Below, piece by piece: positions 44,000-51,300 of a stretch of DNA of 64,000 bases; the first letter of the stretch is position 1; each line of letters starts with the position of its first letter. Origin of the DNA: JTS-RE9 sp964649195 (GTDB taxonomy: Bacteria > Planctomycetota > Phycisphaerae > Phycisphaerales > Phycisphaeraceae); contig CAZYPK010000003.1 in the NCBI GenBank assembly GCA_964649195.1, positions 1-64,000 on the forward strand, read 5' to 3'. The notes below the pieces were generated by a model that saw only the letters and a list, made by a program, of their open reading frames with translations, was not told the DNA's origin and searched no databases. The translations under genes and the position numbers were made by a program.

Positions 44000-44204
44000 A
44001 AAAGCCAAAAGAGCCAAAAGAGCCAAAAGAGCCGGAAGAGCTGGAAGAGCCGAAGGAGCCGTGGGTGGCTGGGACTCTGCGCAAGCCCCGGCCCAGATGC
44101 ACGAAGCAAGGTGGCGCAACTGAAGACTGAAGACTGAAGGCTGAAGGCTGAAGGCTGAAGGTCGCCTGGGCCGGGGCTTGCGCAAAGCTTCAGTCCCAGC
44201 CACC
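44000..44204. repeat. CCAAAAGAG nonamers and GGTGGCTGGGG inverted repeat with CTGAAGG heptamers
   Basis: AGCCAAAAG-type nonamers run at 44002-44060. An inverted repeat bounded by GGGTGGCTGGGACT (44063 on) and AGTCCCAGCCACCC (to 44204) follows. Its loop contains six CTGAAGA/CTGAAGG heptamers at 44121-44162. It is related to the elements at 24059 and 28105. Confidence 0.85.
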
Positions 44205-44240
44205 CGACGAAAACTGAGTTTCGGCGCAAACCACCACTTT

Positions 44241-46355
44241 TCACGTCGCGGCGACGCCGCGCAAAAACTCTTCCGCATTTTTGCCCGTCTCCTTCATCGT
44301 CCGCATGTCGATCAACACGCGCCGGCGGCCGAACAGCCCTTCACGCACCGGCACCAGTTCGATCTCAGGAAAACCGTGCGAGCCGCGCAGCGATGCGTGC
44401 AGCTCCACCGGCTGAGGCTCCGACAGAACCTGGGGCAACGTCGCCGCCGCGATGCGGACCGTCGGCCAGTCTTCGTGATCGATGGCGATCTTGAATTTCG
44501 TCGTGTCCGGCTTGATCGGAAAACCCGTCAGCGGCTGCGGACGGGTGATCGCAACGCCGCCTTCCACATGGCGGGCCTGATCATCGAACAGATCGACCCA
44601 CGCCGGCTGACCCTGCACCGTGGCCGCGATGCGCACGCGAGGCGGCTTTTCCAGATACGTCGGCACCGGCGCATCATCATCGCCCCGTTCTTTTCGCCGC
44701 AGAAAATCGCCATGCCAGCCCGCGCTTCGCGCCAGCAATCCCACGGGTTCGGTGACGCCTTCGATCATCACCCGCACCGGCCTGGGCCAGATTTTCAGCA
44801 GGTGATGCCGGCCGATCGAATCCTTGTCCAGCGGCATGTTCGCCATCGGACCGGTGATGATCGCCCCAAGATAACCCTCGGCAGGCGCATCGAGTTTCCG
44901 CCGGGCGAACCAGTCGCGGATGTCGGTGAACTGCGGCGTCTTGCCCAGGCATTGCCGCAGCAATCCCGCCACCGGCTCGACGGCGCGGAAGATGCGCTGC
45001 GTGGCCTGCCGGCATTGCTGCTTGAGAAACTCACCGGACCGCGCGTGCTTGGCCAGCGCGACGACCGAAGGAAACGGGACATCGCCATCGCTGAGCATCG
45101 AGATCGCCGCCTTGAGCCAGGGCGTACACCAGATCAGCTCCCACACGCGGGCCGCGCTCATCTGCTGGTAGGACATTTCGAGCGAGCGAATCGCCAGGCG
45201 ATGCATCAGCTCGATGCCGAAGCTTGGCAGCGGCGCGATGGGGTTTCGTCTTCGCGCCGGAATGAATCGGAGCGCACCGCCGATGCGGCGCGGGATGATG
45301 TCCACCGTGGTCACCTCCCACATGTCCAGCCCCATGTGCATCACGAGGATGGAACCGACAGGCCGGTCGGGTTCCGCGCGATCCGCATCGAGTTCATTGG
45401 CATGTCGATCGCACCAGGCCATCGCCGCCGCGATCGGGCGGGGCAGGAGCGAAAGATTGAGATGATGCGCGCCGGCGGCATCAAGCAAATCCTGCTGCGC
45501 CGCGGTTGAAAGATGATCGGGAATGATCAGCGCACAAGGCTCGCGATCATTCGATTTCGACTGATTGTTCCGATGTTCCTTCGAGTCGGTTTTATGCGCG
45601 CGATTCGCCGGCTTCATCAATGTTTCAACCGCCTGGGCGATCGCCTGCGCCGCGGGGAGCTGCGTCAATCGGCCTTCGGTGTTCCACGACCAGGGCTCGC
45701 GCGCCTCAAGCATGTGCCAGGCATAGGCCAGCGGAAAACGGCCGCAGGTCTGCCCCGATTCAATGCGCGCCTCAGGGGGCCAGACCTCGCCCGTGCCGCG
45801 CGCCTGCGGCGGCCAGCGCAGATCCGCACGCAACGGTTCGCCTGCAAAACGCGGCAAAATCGCCGAGGGTGCGATCGCTTCATCGGGCGGCGCGATGATG
45901 CGCGGCAGCGCCGAGATCTTCGCCGCCGTCTTGGTCTCCGCCGCATCCGAAGCAGTGCTCCCAGATGATGCGGATGCGGTTGGCGCACCGGCTTTCACGG
46001 CAAATGGCGCGGCGACCGGCGCCGGCTGATGGGCGGATACCAGTTTCGGATTCACCGGTCGCTGATAGACCACGCGCGGCTTGCCGGCCGTTGAAGTTGT
46101 CATTGCCGCTCGCGCCGGCGTGGCGGCAACGGATGCAGACTCGCGCACCACGATGACGGATTCGCGCTTCTTCGTGCGGGCGGTCGCACCATCCTCCATG
46201 CAGCCATCGATCACTTCCACCAGTCGGGCCTGTGCCGCCTCGATCTCGATGCCCAGGGTGCGCTCCATCGAAGATGGCGACGCATCAGGGCGCGAATCCT
46301 TGTTCGCGCCCTGCACTTTCATCGGTTCCTTCGATGTGTTTGCCGTGGTGGTCAT
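44241..46355 (-). CDS. Hsp70/actin-fold-like protein of the coiled-coil AAA+ operon
   Basis: A 704-residue protein, last of four collinear minus-strand genes. Residues 31-50 (ERTLGIEIEAAQARLVEVI) sit where Hsp70 proteins have the phosphate-1 strand, but the DLGTT loop is absent. Residues about 300-350 (AGAHHLNLSLLPRPIAAAMAWCDRHANELD, then GSILVMHMGLDMWEVTTVDI) match the Hsp70 pattern of a helix with a PxxAA element followed by the phosphate-2 strand. There the usual DLGGGTxD reads MHMGLDMWE. The N-terminal 30-160 region is low-complexity Ala/Pro/Thr. The remaining C-terminal half is unrecognised. I infer a divergent, possibly inactive, actin-fold ATPase. ATG 46355 lacks a strong ribosome site. 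Confidence 0.6.
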   Translation of the reverse strand: MTTTANTSKEPMKVQGANKDSRPDASPSSMERTLGIEIEAAQARLVEVIDGCMEDGATARTKKRESVIVVRESASVAATPARAAMTTSTAGKPRVVYQRPVNPKLVSAHQPAPVAAPFAVKAGAPTASASSGSTASDAAETKTAAKISALPRIIAPPDEAIAPSAILPRFAGEPLRADLRWPPQARGTGEVWPPEARIESGQTCGRFPLAYAWHMLEAREPWSWNTEGRLTQLPAAQAIAQAVETLMKPANRAHKTDSKEHRNNQSKSNDREPCALIIPDHLSTAAQQDLLDAAGAHHLNLSLLPRPIAAAMAWCDRHANELDADRAEPDRPVGSILVMHMGLDMWEVTTVDIIPRRIGGALRFIPARRRNPIAPLPSFGIELMHRLAIRSLEMSYQQMSAARVWELIWCTPWLKAAISMLSDGDVPFPSVVALAKHARSGEFLKQQCRQATQRIFRAVEPVAGLLRQCLGKTPQFTDIRDWFARRKLDAPAEGYLGAIITGPMANMPLDKDSIGRHHLLKIWPRPVRVMIEGVTEPVGLLARSAGWHGDFLRRKERGDDDAPVPTYLEKPPRVRIAATVQGQPAWVDLFDDQARHVEGGVAITRPQPLTGFPIKPDTTKFKIAIDHEDWPTVRIAAATLPQVLSEPQPVELHASLRGSHGFPEIELVPVREGLFGRRRVLIDMRTMKETGKNAEEFLRGVAAT

Positions 46356-46386
46356 GCCGGTGTTTTCCGCGCTGTCGATGTTTCTT

Positions 46387-46409
46387 CATCCGCCAAGGCG
46401 GACGGCCGA
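46387..46409. repeat. dispersed TCCGCC hairpin (copy)
   Basis: CATCCGCCAAGGCGGACGGCCGA lies in the 57-nt gap between the Hsp70-like and DUF2357 genes. It is a variant of the hairpin at 19699-19727. Confidence 0.6.
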
Positions 46410-46412
46410 CTG

Positions 46413-48173
46413 TCATGCGATTTCCAATGCCTGGCGTAATACACGATCGAACACGCCCGACTGCGACTGCAACGGCAACGCCATGCGATATCCGCTGCAA
46501 CGCTGCACCGTCGCCTCATCCACATGTCTGCTGCCGGCCGCGGTGCGCAGCTTCGGCTGCACGACGATGCCTTGCAGCTCGCTGTCGGATCGGATCATCC
46601 GCAGGCCCTGATCGATCTCCTTGCAGCGACCGCCCAGGTGATCCTCATCCAGATCGAAATCAAACAGCGACCAGAACGCGAGGATGCGCCTGGCCGGTTT
46701 GTCGGGCCGCTCGCCGTCGTAAATCACCACCGCCAGATCGGGCGCCAGTTGCGCAAGCTGCTCGGGGAACGGGGTGCAGGCACGATAGGCCGCGAACTGA
46801 TGCTGCTCGACCACATGCACCCGCCAGCCGGGATCGATGCCGTCGGCACCGCTGAGACCGCGATAAATTTCGCACCGGCCAAACGCCGTGCGCTGATCGA
46901 TGAACCGCCCTGCTTCCTGCTCGGCGCGAATCAGCGTGCCTGAGCGCATCGCTCCGCTGTGGGGCGCGATGTTGCCCAGCGCCGCAAGCACCGCCAGCGT
47001 CATCGCCTCCTGCCAGACACGATGCCGCCAGCGCCATGCCTGCTTGCGCTGAAGGTTCTGCTTCAGCAGCATGACATAAGCCTTCCAGAGCGGACGGTAA
47101 CGCGGATCGCGCTGAAGCACGTAATTGGGATGCGGAATACCCGCCAGCGGTGTGACATTTCGCAAAGGCGACACGCGCCACAGATGATCGAGCTGCCGCT
47201 TGAACTCGCGCACCGAGGCCACGCGCTCATGCTCGGCATCGAGCGCGTTTTCGCTCAGATACCTTTCGCAGGCTTCCAGGGCATGGCGCATCAGCTCGCG
47301 GACGATGCGGTTTTCCAGCGTGTCGGCATGTTCGACACGATCGATGCCCAGCGCCTGCTGCTTCGCTCCGGCTTTTTCCGCGACGGTGCAGCCCGGTTGC
47401 CTGGCAAGCCAGCGCAGACATGTCGCATCAATCTCCTGCACGCGGCCGGCCTGCTGATAGCGGCGCTCGCGGGTCAGTTGCCTGCGAGGCATCAGCGAAA
47501 CTTCATTGAGCAGCGGCGCGATGGTTGCCGCGAGTTTCACGATGAAGGCAGGCCTGGGCTCATCGCGCAGGGCCGCCAGCTTCCAGCCGTCGAGCACGCG
47601 CTCCAGAGGCCAGGCCGCGACGCCGCCGGCGGGACCGTCCCAGAAAACATCGCCATCCACATTCGCACTGTCATACAGATCGCCGACGAGATCGATGTGC
47701 TGATCGTAAAGCGCCTCGGCCACATCGCTGGCCATGCGGTAATGATGGGCGGGCAGATGCGACGCGGAGATGGAAACAGAATCGCCGCCGATGTGGCGGA
47801 CATTGCGGGGCAGGCCGCCATCGAGAATCGCGCGGACGGACTGCGGCGCTTTGCCGGGCGTGTGCAGCTTGAGGCCGATGTCATCGCGGGCCGGGCCGGT
47901 GTCACTTTCGCTGAAAGTGGCCGGTAAATCCCACTTTTTCCAGTCCATTCGCCTTTCATCGGTGAACCGGGCCAGCAGCGGAAGTGATTCACCGGTGGCA
48001 TCGACGATCACGCTCACGACCGAGGCCGGCGTCATCAGCGCAGGCCGACCGCCATGCCCGGCCGGTGAACCGATGTCTGGTCGCGTCGCCCACCGCTGCA
48101 CGAGCGTGGCCTGCGGAACAACGGGTGATGCAAGCGTCAAGGCACGACTCCGACTGTCAAGCGTGAGCACCAT
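46413..48173 (-). CDS. DUF2357/DUF524 (McrC-like) protein
   Basis: A 586-residue protein. The segment DTLENRIVRELMRHALEACERYL (about residues 281-305) and the later PNYVLQRDPRYRPLWKAYVMLLKQNL match the DUF2357 plus DUF524 (COG1700) pattern. Members of this group are McrC-like PD-(D/E)xK endonuclease partners of McrB-type AAA+ NTPases. In the expected nuclease core, LAPDLAVVIYD (about 477-487) supplies the motif-II Asp. The following strand, RRILAFWSLFDFDLDED, lacks the (D/E)xK pair normally seen as DAKY, so catalysis may be lost. ATG 48173 is chosen; the open frame before it starts only with TTG. It is second to last in the operon, downstream of the giant AAA+ gene. Confidence 0.75.
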   Translation of the reverse strand: MVLTLDSRSRALTLASPVVPQATLVQRWATRPDIGSPAGHGGRPALMTPASVVSVIVDATGESLPLLARFTDERRMDWKKWDLPATFSESDTGPARDDIGLKLHTPGKAPQSVRAILDGGLPRNVRHIGGDSVSISASHLPAHHYRMASDVAEALYDQHIDLVGDLYDSANVDGDVFWDGPAGGVAAWPLERVLDGWKLAALRDEPRPAFIVKLAATIAPLLNEVSLMPRRQLTRERRYQQAGRVQEIDATCLRWLARQPGCTVAEKAGAKQQALGIDRVEHADTLENRIVRELMRHALEACERYLSENALDAEHERVASVREFKRQLDHLWRVSPLRNVTPLAGIPHPNYVLQRDPRYRPLWKAYVMLLKQNLQRKQAWRWRHRVWQEAMTLAVLAALGNIAPHSGAMRSGTLIRAEQEAGRFIDQRTAFGRCEIYRGLSGADGIDPGWRVHVVEQHQFAAYRACTPFPEQLAQLAPDLAVVIYDGERPDKPARRILAFWSLFDFDLDEDHLGGRCKEIDQGLRMIRSDSELQGIVVQPKLRTAAGSRHVDEATVQRCSGYRMALPLQSQSGVFDRVLRQALEIA

Positions 48174-48204
48174 GGCAAATCTCGCATTTACATCCCACCT
48201 CTGA

Positions 48205-48305
48205 AATCTCAAATTTCAAATCTCAAATCCAACGGCTTCAACAGCGGCCCATGCCGCCCAATCCCCAACCCCAAATCCGAAATCGCAAATCCGAAATCCG
48301 AAATC
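48205..48305. repeat. AAATCTC / TCCGAAA heptamers inside the operon
   Basis: GAAATCTCAAATTTCAAATCTC units (48204-48228) and AAATCCGAAATCGC/AAATCCG units (48275-48303) lie between the AAA+ stop and the DUF2357 start. Repeats are thus tolerated within this operon. Confidence 0.8.
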
Positions 48306-48309
48306 AACT

Positions 48310-51300
48310 TCAAACCCCCACTTCCGCCAGGTCCGCGCTGCGATCCACGCCGCGGAAGATGAACTGATGCTCGCGGGTGCCGTCGCGCCGGCTGCTTTCG
48401 ATCGCGCTGATCAGGGCGCCGTCGCCCAGCTCATCAAGCAGGCCCACGATGCGATCCAGCGACCTGCCGACGTTTTCTTCATTGGGATCGAGGCCGCGGA
48501 ACTTGGGCAGAATCTTCTGCTCGATCTGATCCGCCATCGCCAGGCTCAGGCCCTTGTCGCCCTGATCGGGATAGTTGGCGGCATAGGCGCGGATCGCCGC
48601 GTGAGTGCGGAACGCGAAGGGCCGGCGAATCATTTCCATCGCCTGGTTCATTTCTTCAATCCAGCGGTTGACCTGCGCGCCCGCGCCCGATTCCAGATCG
48701 CTTTCCTTGCGCAGCCACTGCTGCCACTGTTTGAAGGCGACGAATTTTTCGCTGTGGTGTCCGCCGCTGCCGTTGGTGTTGCCCGCCAGCATGCGCGGCA
48801 TGTCGGTGAGCCTGGGCGGCCGGCCGAAGGCCATCACGTTGGATCGGTCAACGACTTTTTCCGAGAGCGTCTGCGTCGTTTCATCTTCATTGATGGTGCC
48901 CACGAAGAGCACGTTCGTATCGACGAACAGCCGCATCGTCGGATCGGTGGCGCCATGCATGCCCACTTCGAGCGTGATCTCCGCCTTGCGGCGATCGTTG
49001 GCGCTGCTCTTGCGGATGCCGCGGCGCGTTTCGAGGCGCGAGAGGAATTCGCTGAAGTAATACTCGACGCGGGCCAGGTTCATCTCATCGAGCAGCACGA
49101 CGAGCATGCGATCGCTCAGGCCGTGGTCCCAGCCTTCGGGCGTCTGCCAACCGCGGCTGGAATCGTTGGCGAAGGGATCCATCTGCACCAGGGCGCGGGC
49201 CAGCTCGGTGGCGCGGTACTGGTTTTCGATGTAGTTGAAGAAGCCGAACATGTCCTGCGGCGAATCCCAGCGCGGCTGCACGGGCAGGTTCAAAAAGTGC
49301 ATGCCCATGCCTTCCGCATAACGGCGCGCCAGTTCGCTCTTGCCCGTGCCGCTGATGCCGGCCAGCACGACCAGCGGCGAAACCTCGGCCACCTTGAGCG
49401 ACGTGTGGAACGCATTGACCACGCGCGAGGGGAACCGCAGCCCCATGTTGCTCAGATATTTCTTGGTCTGCTTCAGGCAGCTTTGCTCATCATCACCGCG
49501 CGGCCCGGTGAACTCGCTCTTGAGCAGCGCGGGCTTCCAGAGCTCCGAGAGCGGCCCGGCATTGTTGCCTCTATAACCGGTCTGCAACCGCAGTTCCTTG
49601 AGCGTGTCGCTAACGACCTCGACCGTCTTTTCAAGTTGTTCGCGACGGGCCGCCAGACCGGAGACCTCTTCGGAAAGCTGGTCGTGGCGTTTTTTCGTTT
49701 CATCGAGAACCTTCGATTTCTGCTGGAGATTCTGCACCAGCTCGCGCAGCCGGCTGCCCAGTGTCTCCGATTCCTCCCGGCGCGAATGCGAGAGGACGGA
49801 CAACTCGGAGACTTCCGCCTTGAGCGATGCGTGCTGCTCGCGGAGGGCGTCGTAATCGCCGCGAACCTCTTCGAGCGTTTTCGTGCGCCGGGCCAGTTCC
49901 TCGGCCAGCGAGCCGGCCCGCTCGGAGGCTTCGCTCTTTTTCACATCCAGCGAGGCGACTTCGATCTGGAGCCTGGCGTTCTTCTGCGTCAGATCGCTGA
50001 CGGCATTCTTCATCTGCTGATAGGTTTCGCTGAGCTTGGTGAGTTCGGAAACTTCCGCCTTGAGTCCGCCCCTGACCTCGCGGAGCAGGTCGATCTCCGT
50101 CCGGCCTTCCTTGAGGGTGTCTTCGTGTTCCTTGATCTGCTTCGTGATGGTGTCGAGCTTCTCCTGCAACTGCGTGCGACGCATCTGGCCTGAGCCGACT
50201 TCGTGGGCCAGCTCCTTGGCCTGTTCGGAAAGATCGGCAATCTGCTCTTCAAGTTCACGATGCCGCGTGGCGAGGGCTTCGAGATCCGCCACTTCCGCGG
50301 TGAGCGCGTTGCGCTGAATCTTGAGCGCCTCGACCGCCTTGCCCGTCTCATCCATCGCCTTGCGACGCTCGGCAAGCTGCGAAGTGACCTCCGCCAGTTC
50401 GTTGTCGCGGTCCACCTTGCGCTGGCCGGCGGAGGTGAGCTGGGCGTCAAGCTCCGCATGCCTGGAAGTCAGCGATGCGACTTCGTTTTCCAGTTTCGCA
50501 TGACGCTCGGCGAGCACGGTCAGCTCGGAAACCTGCGTGCGAAGCGACGCCACCTGCTGCGTGAGTTCCTGGTGGAGGGCCTTGGTTTCATCGAGCGTCC
50601 GTGTGCGATCTTCAAGCTGTTCATGCAGCACGACAAGCTCGCGCTCGGCGGTCCCCTTCTGCACGTTGCAGGTCATCAGGGCCTGATCCAATTCACGTTT
50701 GGCGGCGGAAAGCTGATCGACGTGCTGCGTGAGCGTGGCATGTTTTTTCGCCAGCGCTTCCAGGTCCGCCACCTCCGCCCGCAGGCCGGCGCGGCGTTCC
50801 TGAAGGGAATCGACGGCAGCGCGGGTTTCCTCAAGGGCGTGCGTTTTCTCCTGCAATTCAGCGGTGGCCGTCGCCAGTTCTTCATCCAGCTTCACCTTGC
50901 GCGAATCCGCGACGGACACCTGCTTCGACAGTTCCGACTGCCGACCCGAGAGCGAGGTGACTTCGCTTTGCAGCGCGCGGAAGCGATTGGCCAGGGCGTC
51001 GAGCTCGGCCACTTCGGTCTTGAGCGAGGCCTGCCTGTCGCGCAGGTCGTGCCACGCGGCCTTGGTGGATTCGAGAGCCGAGCTCTTGTCGCCAAGCTCC
51101 GCGGTGATGGAAGCCAGTTGGTCTTCCAGTGAATCCTTCTGATGCGTGGCGGCGGCGACGTGATGCGAAAGCTCGGTATGCTGCGAGGTCAGCTCGCCGA
51201 CCTGCGATTGCAGCGATCGCTGCCGCGCGGAGAGCACTTCAAGCTCCGCCACTTCCGCCTTCAGCGCCGCCTGTTTCTGCGCGAGCTGATCGACCGCTTC

